Positions 52,693 to 64,000 of a stretch of DNA of 64,000 bases are shown here, one piece after another. The stretch spans positions 61,261,048 to 61,325,047 of the forward strand of contig NC_021677.1 of assembly GCF_000247815.1 (NCBI RefSeq), written 5' to 3'. Every line of letters starts with the position of its first letter. Positions within the stretch are counted from its first letter, which is position 1. The notes under the pieces are model-generated. The model was given only the letters and a program-made list of their open reading frames with translations. It did not search any database and was not told the DNA's origin. This DNA is from Ficedula albicollis (Eukaryota > Chordata > Aves > Passeriformes > Muscicapidae). Position numbers and translations under genes: made by a program.

Positions 52693-55600
52693 ATGGCCTT
52701 CACGTTCGCCGCCTTCTGCTACATGTTGGCGCTGCTGCTCACGGCCGCCCTCATCTTCTTCGCCATCTGGCATGTGAGTAGGGCACCGTGGAGGGGGGGG
52801 GACCGCCCGGGGAACGGCCCCGGAGAGCCCCCAGGGCGTCTCGGGACCGCCGCCGAGGGAGCGGGAAAGCCGCATCCGGAACCGCCCTCGGAGCGGGAAT
52901 CGGCCTCTCTGCGGATAAAATGGGTTCTTGTGCGGGCGTGGAGTGGCAGGACAAGGGGCAGTGGCTTCCCGCTGGCAGAAGGCAGGGTTAGATGGGGTAT
53001 TAGGAAGGAATTTTCCGTGAGGGACACACACGTTGCCTGGAGAAGCTGTGGCTGCTCCTGGATCCCTGCAAGTGTCCAAGGCCAGGCTGGATGGGACTTG
53101 GAGCAATCTGGGATAGTGGAAGGTGTCCCTGCCATGGCAGGATGTTGGAATTGGATAATCGTTGAGTCCTTTCCAACCGAAACCATTCCATGATTCTGTG
53201 ATTTGCTCCTCGAGCCTGGCAGAGGGAGAGCAGCCAGCAGGACCCTGCCTGAGATGAGGTGCTCTGAGGGAAGATGTGATGCTTCTCAGGACATTTGTTG
53301 TGTACCAGTGCCTTTTGTACTTCATGGTGCATCTTTATGTCAAGAAAAAGACCGGAATACCTATTTTTCTTTTTAATTTTTTTTTCCCCCCAGTGGATGC
53401 TCCTTTTGGAGGTATAACCTGCTCTGTATGATCCTGCTTTGGCAGTGCAGTTGGACTGGGTGGTCTCCAGAGGTCCCTTCCAGCCCTAACAGTTCTGTGA
53501 TTCTGGGATGCATGTGGGCTCAGCATTTACTTTGACAATGGGGAAAAATATCTGTTGGCTTTTTAAGCTTGATCTTGCTTTTTCTGGATTAAGGAACCCC
53601 ATGCCACGTTCCATGCTGGCCACCAAGAGTCCTGGCTGAGGTTTGGGGTCTGCACAGTGAGCAGGGTTGAAAACTGATACAGGGAATGTGGGAAAATCAT
53701 TGCAGGTAGCACAGTGAGCAGGGTTGAAAACTGATACAGGGAATGTGGGAAAATCATTGCAGGTAGGAAGGTAAAAAGTTGGAGAGTAGTCAGAGGCTTT
53801 TGAATATCTGATGAAACTACTGCTTTCATATTTGTAAAACCTGTTCCACATCTGTCTTACCTGTGAGTTGGTTTAGGCAGAACGTAGGTGAAACATTACT
53901 GAGAACAAAGGTAGTTCTGTGCCAAAATGCTAGTTTTAATGGATAAAATACACAATTGCTCCTGGGGAATCAAAACTCTTTCATTTTTTCCTCTAGATTA
54001 TAGCATTTGATGAACTGAAGACTGATTACAAGAATCCCATAGACCAGTGTAATACACTCAATCCTGTAAGTAGCACACTGAACATTTTGTTTTGCTAAAT
54101 AAATATGTGTAAAGTGCTTATTTTTGGTGTTATCTTGATGCAATCAGCCTGGGCAATAGAATTGCATCTGGGTTGAGAAGCCCTCGCTGTTGGTAGAAAT
54201 TCTAGGGAAATTCTTTGTCTGATTCTTTACTTTCAAGTTGAATATTCTGACTGTTATTAATCTGATGGTGATCTTGTCAGCTGTCATACTAACATTCTTT
54301 CAATCTGCTTTCCACATTTTCGGCTCAAAGACAGTTGAAAAGGTCAAAAAGATTAAAAGAGTCAAAATTGCATTAAAGGTGTGTACTGCTTTTCAGTTTC
54401 ATGTTTTTGAACTTCCCTTTCATTTTGTTAGGAACATTTGTAATACTATTTAGCTGTTTTGTTTAGTCTGCCTGTTCATCTGCTCGTTATTTGTTCATTG
54501 GGGTTTATAGCAGCCTCATGGACTTCCATATTTTGTGCCAAACCAATTCTGCTTGCTTACCCAGCAACGTGGGGAAAACTGTTACATGCCTGTTAGGTGT
54601 CAGAAAATAACTTCAGGCTGAAATAAATTGTCTTTTTCAAACCAGATTTATTGAATTCAGATTAGAGAATACTTGGGGATTTTTTTAAGCATTGGCCAGG
54701 TTAATTCTGATCTTTTTCTGAGGATTTAGGTGAGTGGAAGGTGATAGGTGCTATCCTCACTTCTCTGTTCTGTGTTCCAGGATCAGGGGTGTGTCCCAGT
54801 GTCCTCTCTTGGATGCAGCTCCTTGGCTTAGGAAAAGAATTTGAGGCAGACTATTTGCCTGCATCTCTGTCAGGCCAGGAGCATCAGGGAGGCTTGTTTA
54901 AGAACACAGAGGTTGATCCTGCAGCATTTTGTGCATTTCTTATGGCTTTTCCTTGTGTGTGCCCAGGCTGAGGGAGGATGCAGGGGCAGCACAGCAGTGT
55001 GGCCTGAACTGTAGCTTTAAGTAAAATATGCAACAAAAAATAAATATAATGTAATTGGGGCGGGGAAGAGCGTGTTATATGTACAGCACACACATTAAAG
55101 ATAATATTTCAGTGTGGGGAGGGGAGGAGGAGAGGAGGTTTGCTGCTAGGAGAGCTGTGCATCTAACAGTTTCCCTTGCTTGGTCTGTTCCAGTCATCTC
55201 TGCTGCAGTGTGGGAGAGGCCAACTCTCATTACATTGATGCATTATGACCTTACTGCAACCTTTGTAGTGTAAAAACGTGCATGTTTAACCAAATATTAA
55301 CCTTCTGCTGCCCCACGTGCATGGAGTGTCCTTTACGTGGCTTAACCTTCTGCTGCCCCACGTGCATGGAGTGTCCTTTACATGGCAGCTTTGCAAACTG
55401 AAAGTCTGAAATAACCTATTTGCTGTTCCTGTGGAAGCAGATTAGTCCCCAAAAGTGAAATTCAGGCTGTTGAGGGGATCTGGTACATGATGCTGGACAA
55501 ACACATGGCTGTGTTGTTTTCCTGTACAAAGAACCAAAGATCCTGGTAGGAATTGAGGCACCTCAGTGGAAAGATTGGCCTAAAATAGTAACTCCTTAGT

Positions 55601-58600
55601 ACACTGCTGATTTGATTCCTTCTCTTCCCTGCTCCTGTTATAGTCTTGTCTTTTCTCAGCAACCAGATCCATCCTCCCTCACTTCTGTGATAAATATGGT
55701 AGGATCTGATGTAATTCAGTTTTCTTTAGGACAGGCAGGGAGGATCAAGTGGGGGAGATTGGAAAGAGGCAGGTATCCTGGTGTGGGAGTAGGGTATAAT
55801 AAACAAGAGAAAAGAAAAACATATTTTGAGATGTGTAGGTAAATAAATACAGATTTTTCAGTACTGGTGAATCTGAGCAGGCTAACAAATGCATCGTGTG
55901 TTGGACAGGGTGGTTGTTCTGCTATAAATAATTGCCATGTGTAAATGGTAAGTATGCAGAGAAAGATCTGGATGAAAATATTTACTTGAAAAATTTTGTA
56001 CAGCAGCTGAATTTTGGTGGTGTTGATGCAAGTTTGCTTTGTTTGATATTCTTCATTTAGAGGATTAGAATGTCGTAGCAAAGTAGGTGATGAGCGTGTT
56101 TGTTGATAGCTTTTAGATTTCTAGGAAGGTATTTTGGGGTTTTAAAAGAAGAAGAAAAAAACTGGAAACCACTGAAACTTTGATGTAATCATCCCATGCA
56201 ATGTTAATCCTACTGCACAGAGAGAGGGCAGAGTGTGTTGTGTGTATATGTGCACACATGCAGGCAATTTAAAACTTTGGGTAAAAATGGGATGTTTTCC
56301 ATGAGGAGGAGTTTTACAGAGCCTGAGTTTAGAAGGCAAAAGCTTTACAGATCTGCTGCTTCTGCTCTGGAGCCAGGCTGGGAGAGCTGGGAATGTTCAC
56401 CTGGAGAGGAGAAGGCTCCAGGGAGAGCTCAGAGCCCCTTGCAGAGCCTAAAGGGGCTCCAGGAGAGCTGGAGAGGGACTGGGGACAAGGGATGGAGGGA
56501 CAGGACACAGGGAATGGCTTCAGTGCCAGAGGGCAGGGATGGGTGGGAGATTGGGAAGGAGTTCTTTATCATGAGAGTGAGGCCCTGGCACAGGGTGCCC
56601 AGAGAAGCTGTGGCTGCCCCTGGATCCCTGGCAGTGTCCAAGGCCAGGCTGGACAGGGCTTAGAACAAACTGGGATAGTGGAAGGTGTGGAACTGGATGG
56701 GCTTTAAGGTTCCTCCCAACCCAAACCAGTCTGATTTGTATGATTCCTTCAGAACCTGGTAATAAAGCAGTAAAGAAGCAACACTTTGGGGTGGCTTGTT
56801 GGGTGTGAGATTTTGCAGTTCTTTGCATGTGTTTACTCTCTGTACCTCTCCATGTTCCTATTAACAACACTAATCTACGCAGCATTCCATGCTTCCTGTG
56901 ATTCCATAGTACCTGGTACTGAGCTCTGTGGGCTTCTGCTGGAAGCATGATGCTGTAAAGCATGCACAGTGGGAACCTGTGGGGGAGAACTGCCCCATTC
57001 CCCCCAGACTGTCTGTGCAGAGCAGCTCCTCTGTGCAGACCTGTGTGTGCCACCACGTCACTGCTGGTTGGGTTGGGTAAAGCTCTGCCCGGGCTGTTGC
57101 ACTTTGGGAATAATTCCACTTTGAAAAGTTCTGTGAAGACCAAAACAAAGCTGTAAAACAGGAAAACACAAACACCTTTTTGCCTATAAATGGTTCTGCA
57201 GAGCATGTTTCCTACTGATATTTCTCTGTTGCATGAGCAGAAATATCTCAGTGACCTCTTCTGAGTGTCACGCATAAAGCGTGAAATCTGTTAATTTGAT
57301 AGACGCAATAAAAAGATATTGATCTGACCATTAAATCTTGTAAATTTTTCTCCTTGGTTCATGAATATCATGTGAAAACAGCAAGGCACATAGTGCTGGC
57401 TGCTGCTTTCACATTCCACAGTCTTGTTCTTGTTAGTGTTGGTTTTTAATAGTACTTTTAAGCAAACGTGTGCCTCCAAAGTAGCTGAAATGCCATGTTT
57501 TGCTCTGTGTAATTGAAACTTCTAACTCACTTTTTTTTTTCCAGCTTGTACTTCCAGAGTACCTCATCCATGCATTCTTCTGTGTCATGTTTCTCTGTGC
57601 AGCAGAGTGGCTCACACTGGGTCTCAATATGCCCTTGTTGGCTTATCATATTTGGAGGTAATTTTGGCGAGTCTGTTATGCTCAGTGAATTGTTACCCAT
57701 TCTCCTGTTGCTGTCTTCCTGTCCAGTGTTCTGTGTCTTGGGAAAACCCAGATGTTTTCTGGGAAGATTTAGGTCGTGACTGTACAATAAGAACCATCAC
57801 CTGGCTTTCTCAGGTGTTTTATTTTTTTTTCTCTTGTGCTGTGTGAGAATTGAGCTGTGTGTGTTAAAGTTGCTGACACATCAGAGATGCACTGAGGCAA
57901 TTCCCGTGTGGAATACCAGTGGAAGTGGCAATTCCATTCCACAGGACATGGGAGTGGAATACCAGTGGAAGTGGCAATTCCATTCTGCTCTCCCATTCCA
58001 CAGGACATGGGGATTGAACTGTTTCTCTGTGAAGGGTGTTACTCCTTGTCTCAGCTGTGGTATTCCTGGTGGGTGGGGGCAGGAGCCACGTTCCCTGTGG
58101 CTGTCACCCCACAGCTGCCTGTGCCTCGTTGCAGGTACATGAGCAGACCCGTGATGAGCGGCCCGGGGCTCTATGATCCTACGACCATCATGAATGCAGA
58201 TATTTTAGCCTATTGCCAGAAAGAAGGATGGTGCAAATTAGCATTCTACCTTCTATCTTTTTTTTACTACCTATATGGGTAAGTTTTCCTCTTCAGTCTG
58301 AAGTTTTGGCTCAGTGCAGAGAGAAATACTGTCCATATGGAAGGAATATGTTCCTTCCCGTGCTGGAAGGCAGCCTGTGAGAGCTGGACAGGGACTTTGG
58401 ACAAGGGTGTGTAGTGATAGGACACAGGGAATGGCTTCCCACTGCCAGAGGGCAGGGTCATTTGGGATATTGGGGTGGAATTGGTCCCTGGGAGGGTGGG
58501 GAGTCACAGGGTGTCCGGGGGATCTGTGGCTGCCCCATCCCTGGAAGTGTTCCAGGCCAGGTTGGAGGGGACTTGGAGCAACCTGGCCTAGCTAAAGGTC

Positions 58601-59108
58601 TCTCAGCCCATTGCAGGGGTTGGAATGAGATTGTCTGTAAGGACCTTCCAACTCAAAACATGCTGGGAATCTGTATGATCATCTACAGTGCCAACTTTCC
58701 TGAAAAAGAATCCACATTCACCACTGATTCTGCTTTGAACACAAATCCTAATTTGGTCAGAATTACTATTTTGAATCTCTGTTCCATGACTGTAGACTGA
58801 AAAGCTCCAAACTTTTCTTCTGTTAAGAAGAAAGTACAATATGATATACATAATACAATAAATCCCAGGGAATTTTAATGAAGAAGCTGAAACATTGTTT
58901 TCAGAGGAAAGTATTTGATGTAAATGTGATTTTGTTGAAGTCAAAAGTAGAAGAGTCATTGTGTCAAATCTTCAGTCACAATCCTCAGATGGACTTGTTC
59001 CTTAGAATATACACTGTTATAATTAAATGTGTAACACTAATCAAAATGATACATCTTAATATTTTTATTTTCTTTTGCAGCATGATTTATGTTCTGGTGA
59101 GCTCTTAA
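52693..59108 (+). CDS. CNIH1: CNIH1, cornichon COPII cargo receptor, complete
   Basis: CNIH1 is an ER membrane cargo receptor that loads TGF-alpha-family precursors and other membrane cargo into COPII vesicles. The five coding exons are 52693-52773, 53997-54065, 57545-57657, 58135-58278 and 59081-59108. They total 435 bp and 144 aa, the family length. The ATG is in a perfect Kozak context, GCCGCCATGG. The protein starts [20 protein letters not shown] (first membrane segment). It then has the cornichon loop [20 protein letters not shown], a second hydrophobic stretch (about residues 55-75), the [19 protein letters not shown] loop, and a third segment ending [13 protein letters not shown]. All splice sites are normal U2 GT-AG. 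Four CR1 copies lie in its introns. The promoter is replaced in the assembly by poly-C. Confidence 0.97.
52935..53203 (+). mobile_element. CR1 LINE 3' fragment
   Basis: 'ggggcagtggcttcccgctggcagaaggcagggttagatggggtattaggaagg' to 'gagtcctttccaaccgaaaccattccatgattctgtga'. It is in the sense direction of CNIH1. Confidence 0.88.
53420..53508 (+). mobile_element. CR1 3' tip
   Basis: 'gcagttggactgggtggtctccagaggtcccttccagccctaacagttctgtgattctggg' has the older CR1 tail type. Confidence 0.75.
53652..53765. repeat. Tandem duplication, 2 x 57 bp
   Basis: The copies start at 53652 and 53709 and are identical over their length as read. They lie in CNIH1 intron 1. Confidence 0.93.
55297..55386. repeat. 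Tandem duplication, 2 x 45 bp
   Basis: The copies start at 55297 and 55342. They differ near the end (tacgtggc/tacatggc). Confidence 0.92.
56375..56742 (+). mobile_element. CR1 LINE 3' fragment, about 370 bp
   Basis: 'tgggagagctgggaatgttcacctggagaggagaaggctccagggagagctcagagccccttgcagagcctaaaggggctccaggagagctgg' to 'aggttcctcccaacccaaaccagtctgatttgtatgatt'. It is close in sequence to the copy at 19950-20343, so both probably derive from one young subfamily. Confidence 0.9.
57658..58134 (+). other. CNIH1: CNIH1 intron 3
   Basis: It is 477 bp, with donor GGAG|GTAATT and acceptor TTGCAG|GTACAT. It contains a tandem duplication at 57908-58012. Confidence 0.9.
57908..58012. repeat. Tandem duplication, about 46 bp, second copy with insertion
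   Basis: The copies start at 57908 and 57954. The second copy has an insert of about 11 bp (tctgctctccc) before 'attccacaggacatggg'. Confidence 0.85.
58279..59080 (+). other. CNIH1: CNIH1 intron 4
   Basis: The donor TATGG|GTAAGT and the acceptor TTTTGCAG|CATG give Gly-Met. It contains a forward CR1 copy at 58370-58680. Confidence 0.9.
58370..58680 (+). mobile_element. CR1 LINE 3' fragment
   Basis: 'ggcagcctgtgagagctggacagggactttggacaaggg' to 'aaggaccttccaactcaaaacatgctgggaatctgtatgat'. The end is diverged. Confidence 0.85.
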
Positions 59109-59965
59109 GAAGACATTCAGCAAGCTTTGTTCCAGTTAAGTGCATGCAAAAGCCACAAAAAACATGGATTCTTTACAAGAACCTCTGACCAAGATTAAAT
59201 CTGGAACCTGATGTTCACAATTGAGTTAGGAAACAATGACTCCCCTATTTTTAAAATATTTCCACATTTTATACTTGTGGAAAGACTGTTTTCTTATATT
59301 TTACTGGGACGCTGAAATTAATGAATTATGTGTAAATTAATATAAAGATGACTGGGGTTTGAAAAGTTTTGACTTTGCACTCCATAAGGAACAGCCATAA
59401 CCTTTGAGTAGGTGTTGGTTACTAGCCTTAGTACTCTAGGGATTTGCTGTAGGATGGGCTTTGTAGTGGCTCACTTGGACTTGTGTATCCCACTCTTGAC
59501 TCTAAATCAGCCCTAGCTCCAGGTGCTTGGGAACAACTGGAATACTCTGTGTTTGCCCATTGGTGATGATGGTCTGAGGATATTAATTCATGGACACAAA
59601 TGCAAAAATAGTTCTGTTTTGGTTTATTTTTTTTATTATCTGGTTAATATTTCCCTGTATGTGCATCCATAGCTCCAGATCCTTCTGTATCTTCTCCGAA
59701 CACTAAGCCTGCTTTGATCTCAAGTCTATGTCATTGTGGCAGGAGAAGCTGAATTGTCCATGAAGGAATGAATTTAAAAGTGTTTTTTTAATGTCTGTGT
59801 TGTCTGATTAACAAATGGACAAACCTCCAACATTCATCAAGTCCAATGATGAAAACACTCTTGGGTTTAAGAATAGTAAATACTACAGACTTTTTCAAAG
59901 CAGAAAGTGAGATTGTGAAACTGCCCCGCTGTTCCTTAGTGCAATAAATGATAATAAAAAACAAA
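59109..59965 (+). other. CNIH1: CNIH1 3'UTR
   Basis: A/T-rich sequence runs from the stop codon to an AATAAA at 59943-59948, with a second AATAAA-like hexamer just after. No repeat is seen. Confidence 0.65.
59943..59948 (+). terminator. CNIH1: CNIH1 poly(A) signal candidate
   Basis: AATAAA lies 835 bp past the stop, followed by ATGATAATAAAA. This is the first canonical AATAAA I found after the stop. Confidence 0.55.
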
Positions 59966-60626
59966 TCTCAAATTCAGCAACACTTCTTTTTATGTGGTGC
60001 CTTTTGTTTTGTTTTTAAATTCAACAGACCCTCACTGTGTTCTTCAGTTGTTTTACAGTGGATAATTGCATTCCCTATAAAAGTAGAATACGGATTTGAA
60101 TTACCTCTGCAGAAGGGAAGCTCTGATTTCCTGCTTTTTTTCCCCTGAAGTTAAATAGCAGATGGGGCAGGGGAAGATGTTTCAGATAAATGTTGCATTG
60201 TAAATTGTGACTGTGAACAGCTGCTTTAATTTACAAGTAATAATTAGGGATCTTTTTCATTTACCTGTGCTGGAGAACAACACAGAGTTTCCCTGTTCTA
60301 GTAAAACTTTTTTTTCTGCATAAACTGTGTATTTGTTCACTTTGGGTCTCTTGGGTGTTAGGGGCAATAAAAGTTGTGTGAATGGCTGTACTGGGCTCCA
60401 CCAGAAATCCAGATATTCCAACACTGGTGTGCTGGGCAGTGGCAATGGCTGAGGAAAGGAATGTGAAACAGGGCAGGTGTTGAGTGTCTGCCTGAAGAGT
60501 GAGAAATTGGGAAATTTGGGTGTTACAGATGTCCTGAGTGGGCTTTGGCATTTTACAAAGCTCTGAATAGCTTTTCTGCTGTCAGCTCAGTTGCTTTTTG
60601 AGCACTTTTGTAGCCTGGTCTGGAAG

Positions 60627-60815
60627 ATCACAGAATCCCAGAGCAGTTTGTGTTGAAGGGACATTAAATTAAATCCCATCCCATTCCACCCCCTGTCATG
60701 GCAGGGGCACCTTGCTCTATCCCAGGCTGCTCCAAGCCCTGTCCAACCTGGCCTTGGACATTTCCAGGGATCCAGGGGCAGCCACAGCTGCTCTGGGCAA
60801 TCCTGGCAGTGAGTT
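60627..60815 (-). mobile_element. CR1 LINE 3' fragment
   Basis: 'gatcacagaatcccagagcagtttgtgttgaagggac' to 'ggccttggacatttccagggatccaggggcagccacagctgctctgggcaatcctgg', in reverse orientation. Confidence 0.87.
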
Positions 60816-61723
60816 CTGCAGTGGAATTGCTGTGTGTAAAAAATAGGTATTGAACAGTTCTGCCAGATTTCACTTCATGACCCTACACTCTTTTATATTT
60901 TTAGGACATGAATATGTCCCCCTTTCCACCTTATCTGTGCTGGGTATGAATGAACAGACTTTACTCATGTCATCTGTCAAAGGGGCTGAGTCTATTTGAT
61001 CTCTGCTTGGAAGTCCTTCCACAGATTTGGGACTGTCCACTTTCCTCCACAGCTTTCCCCTTTTCTGGCTATTATCTCCAGGGGATGGAGAATGGTAGTT
61101 TCTAGTTTTTAAAAATATACTGAGTGTAAGAAAATTCAGGATGTGAAAACTTCAAATTCTCTTTCCTCAGTAATAATAGTTCTGACAGCTTATTGCTTTG
61201 TACCTAAAATTGCTTTTTTTCACATTTCCTTGCATTTATTGAGCATTTCCCATGCTCCTACTGCTCAAGCCTTCAGAATTTCATTATTATTTTTTTCCTT
61301 GTGCAACCATAACTTTTAGCTTTTCACAGAAGAATTTTTGAAAGGCTTTTTTGGAAACTCACGAATATTGTTCCTATTGGATAATTTTTATTTTTCTGCT
61401 GCTTGGCTCTTCCAGAGATGTAAGAGATGACTTCAGCCTGTGGAAGCAAAGCTCATTAAACCTTTCTTACGTTTGTATATTTATTAATCCATTATGGAAA
61501 CAAGATTGCCTGCTTGTAGCCCCTGGCTCTCCTCAACCTTTTAAACAAATCTCTCGTTCCCTTGGCATTTGGGCTGGTTTGAGCCAAATTCCACACTGGA
61601 ATAAACAATGCAGGCCAGACTGAGCCCAGGTGACAGCTGCTCCTGCAGCCCCTCCAGCTGCAGGGGCTCTGCAATATTTACCAAAGTGTTTGCACTGTCC
61701 TGCTGATGAGCAGCTTTAACTGG

Positions 61724-61874
61724 ATGTGGGGTGCAGCTGAGTATTCCCAGCTGCCAGGGCTGTGGATAACATCATCCATATCCAGCAACATCAGCCTCAA
61801 TGTGGGGTGCAGCTGAGTATTCCCAGCTGCCGGGGCTGTGGATAACATCATCCCTATCCAGCAACATCAGCCTC
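61724..61874. repeat. Tandem duplication, 2 x 76 bp
   Basis: The copies start at 61724 and 61800 with two visible differences (ccaggg/ccgggg and ccatat/ccctat). Confidence 0.93.
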
Positions 61875-63017
61875 GTGTCCCAGGAGTGTTGGAGTAGCCC
61901 TTGTGTGATGCCTTGCTGGAGGATCATGCCTTCTGCATTCAAAATGTGGACCTAATTGTTGTTTTTGGAGTTCCAGGAGGCAAAAGATTATGGAGAAAAT
62001 AAAGAACATTTCTCTCGCCCTCAGCAAGCTTCCTGCTGAGTTATGTGATAAATATTTAATATCTGAAAGCCATTAGTTGCAAGGATTAAGTAGTGAAGTG
62101 CATTTGGGGCAGGGTATTTGCTGTAAATGATTCTATGCTGTGGAAATGGAAAAGCTCCTGTTGTTTGCCATAAGAGTGGGGAAGGGAATGGCAGTAAACA
62201 CTAATTCATCTGCAGAAATCACCTTTGTGCTCAAAGTTCAAATGTTAAAAGCTAAAGTCTGAAGTTCACAATGCAGGGACTTGTTCAACCCCAACTTTTG
62301 ACTTGAGAAGGTCCTGAACTTCTGTCAAAATCCTGAACTTCACCACAAGCCAGGAGCTGTTTCATCTTGTTTTTATGAATGGAGACAGTGAAACAGGAGG
62401 GCTGGGGACTGTTAGAGGACTGTTCCTGTGAGATCCTCCCAGCCCACAGCTGATTGTTTGTTTACTCTCGGTGCTGGCAGCAGGCAGAAGGGCTGTGCCA
62501 GCTCACCCACGCAGCCACAGTCACCTACAACCCCTCTGCTGGGTTCATCACAGATTTTTGGTACAACACCTCCTGCTTTTGGAATGAGGAGACTCCTTCC
62601 CAAGTACCCCTCAACACATTGAGCAGAACCCTGACAGTTTAGAATGAGTTGTTACGAGCTCCTAAGGGGTGAGTGCTCCAGCTTGACTTGACTTTGTTTT
62701 ACAGCAGAGCTGATGGTGTGAGGGCGTTTTTAAACAGCTCCAGAGATAGAATTTCTATCCAGCTCCATTATCCCAGCAGAACAGCAATGGACACGAACAC
62801 ACTTGTACATGTATTTTTCAGGCAGTGAGTATTAAAGTCAGCAAAGAGAGGAAGATGCCACATGTTGTAGGATTTCCTCCCCATCCCAGTACTTTACACA
62901 CAGATTTGGAAAGCAGCAGCTGTGTCACACAGGCAGTAGCACAGAGGAAAGTCAGCAGAGAGGTGTCTTGTCCAGGAGTTTTCCCCACAGACACAGAGAT
63001 GCCCGTGGCAGGATCAG

Positions 63018-63895
63018 CTACCGCGACGCCGATCTCAGCGCCGGCTCCCGTGTGGCCAGGTGAGCAGCCAGCTTCTCCCGGAAGTCATGGAGGAAATTGT
63101 ACTGCTGCAAATGCACAACCACGTCTGCACTCAGTGCTCTGTGCTTTGAAAGGCACCACCTGTCTGAAAAAGCTGTTTGATACCCCTGGATGAAAACTGC
63201 ACCCTCTGTTCCATTTGTTCTTCCTGTGCTTACTCATCCTCTGGGATTTTTCAGTGTCAGATTCCATGGATCTTGACTTGGAACGGCCACAGGTGATGCA
63301 CTACCCCAAGGTAATGCAAAGCATGGTCCCCAGAGGTGGGACTGTCAGAATTCAAAGCTGCTTTATTTTGAATCATGGAATCATTTAGGTTGGAAGATCT
63401 CTCTAAAGTCTTTGAGTCCAACCATTCCCCCAGCACCTAAGGCCACCACTACCCCATGTCCCCAAGTGCATCCACATGGCTTTTAAATCCCTCCAGGGAT
63501 GGGGACTCCACCATTGCCATGGGCAGCTGTGCCAGGTCTGGACAATCCTTTCAGTGAAGAAATTTTCCCTATTATCCATCTTAAACCTTTTCTGGCACAA
63601 CTTGAGGCCTTCTCCTCTTGTCCAGTCACCAGCTTCCTGGGAGAAGCTGTTTCTTGAAAGCAGGAAACAGCTCAAACCCCAGAGAGCAGCTGTTGGCAAG
63701 ACAGAGGTATCTCTCTGAGAAGGGGAGGAGGGGACTGGCTGAGCTCTTGCTGGTGTTTGGACCCGTGTATTACCTGCTGCAGCCCCATTACCTTGATGGT
63801 CTGTATGGCCCCTGATCCTCTCAGGTTCCTGAGGCTCTCTATCACCTGCTGAGGTGCCAGGGTGTCTGAGAGCTGGAGCAGGAGGCAGGCAGCCA
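63018..63895 (-). CDS. CDKN3: CDKN3 (KAP phosphatase), last two coding exons, partial
   Basis: CDKN3 is a dual-specificity phosphatase that removes the activating T-loop phosphate of CDK2. Two exons are present. 63792-63895 encodes the helix after the catalytic loop, from AACLLLQLSDTLAPQQVIES to LRGSGAIQTIK. 63018-63104 encodes QYNFLHDFREKLAAHL and a short basic tail ending RSASR, then a TAG stop. The acceptors are TTACAG|TG and TTTGCAG|CAG; the donor is AAG|GTAATG. The first base of the exon at 63895 completes a split Val codon from the previous exon. The catalytic HCxxxxxR motif and the N-terminus are outside the window. Similarity to the known KAP C-terminus is strong and both frames are open, so this looks like a functional gene. 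Confidence 0.93.
63105..63791 (-). other. CDKN3: CDKN3 last intron
   Basis: It contains a reverse CR1 (63372-63640), which is in the sense direction relative to CDKN3. No other feature is seen. Confidence 0.85.
63372..63640 (-). mobile_element. CR1 LINE 3' fragment
   Basis: 'gaatcatggaatcatttaggttggaagatctctctaaagtctttgagtccaacc' to 'cagtgaagaaattttccctattatccatcttaaaccttttctggcacaacttgaggcc'. This is the older CR1 tail type. Confidence 0.88.
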
Positions 63896-64000
63896 CTGTA
63901 AGGCAAAATGTTTACACCTGAATGCTCCTGTGACTGCACACAGCCACTGATTTGTCCCATGAAAACCACCCTGGCAAAACTACCTAATTCTCAGAGCTCT

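Larger units (their letters stand above)
52774..53996 (+). other. CNIH1: CNIH1 intron 1
   Basis: The donor is CAT|GTGAGT and the acceptor TTCCTCTAG|ATTATA. The GC-rich start is followed by two forward CR1 pieces and a 57-bp tandem duplication. Confidence 0.9.
54066..57544 (+). other. CNIH1: CNIH1 intron 2
   Basis: The donor is CCT|GTAAGT and the acceptor a T10 tract then CCAG|CTTGTA. It contains a 45-bp tandem duplication and a CR1 copy at 56375-56742. The open frames here have no recognisable domain. Confidence 0.9.
59966..63017. other. Tail-to-tail interval between CNIH1 and CDKN3
   Basis: It contains a reverse CR1 piece, a 76-bp tandem duplication, and the unplaced CDKN3 3'UTR. Minus-strand AATAAA candidates exist (for example in TTTATT stretches around 61235-61480), but none stands out. 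No other gene is seen. Confidence 0.6.

Noticed and set aside
62412..62642. Frames of 62-64 codons as a possible extra exon near CDKN3
   Set aside because: There is no similarity to CDKN3 or any protein I know. CDKN3 already ends with a clear stop at 63018.

Overview
The window is nuclear DNA of a bird, most likely a songbird. Five vertebrate genes can be read exon by exon. The dispersed repeats are almost all 3' pieces of avian CR1 LINEs, with tails of the 'cttccaacccaaaccattctatgattct' kind. The gene order is SAMD4A(-), CGRRF1(-), GMFB(+), CNIH1(+), CDKN3(-), which is the known amniote block (human 14q22) read in reverse.

Layout. 1-6071: an intron of SAMD4A that continues left of the window. 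6072-6287 and 7153-about 7300: the first coding exon and a likely upstream 5' exon of SAMD4A in a GC-rich promoter. 8.0-18.3 kb: intergenic. 18.29-27.85 kb: all six coding exons of CGRRF1 (342 codons). 27.87-28.45 kb: an 11-copy 55-bp minisatellite against the CGRRF1 5' end. 29.58-30.31 kb: the GMFB promoter, with X-box repeats, an E-box, an N gap and a poly-C tract. 30.31-42.99 kb: GMFB (142 aa, seven coding exons, long 3'UTR). 43.0-52.2 kb: intergenic, CR1-rich. 52.69-59.96 kb: CNIH1 (144 aa, five coding exons). 63.02-63.90 kb: the last two coding exons of CDKN3, whose catalytic exon lies beyond the right edge.

Functions. The genes are separate housekeeping or regulatory genes and do not form a pathway: an RNA-binding translational repressor (SAMD4A), a membrane RING E3 ligase (CGRRF1), an ADF-H actin-debranching factor (GMFB), a COPII cargo receptor (CNIH1) and a CDK phosphatase (CDKN3).

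Most notable: GMFB intron 4 is a U12-type AT-AC intron and CGRRF1 intron 3 is a U12-type GT-AG intron, so two divergently transcribed neighbours each depend on the minor spliceosome. Six pure poly-C runs of 123-613 nt sit at or near promoters and are probably failed assembly or gap fill. About a dozen non-coding places carry exact-to-near-exact two-copy tandem duplications of 38-88 bp. I found no wholly new biological system.
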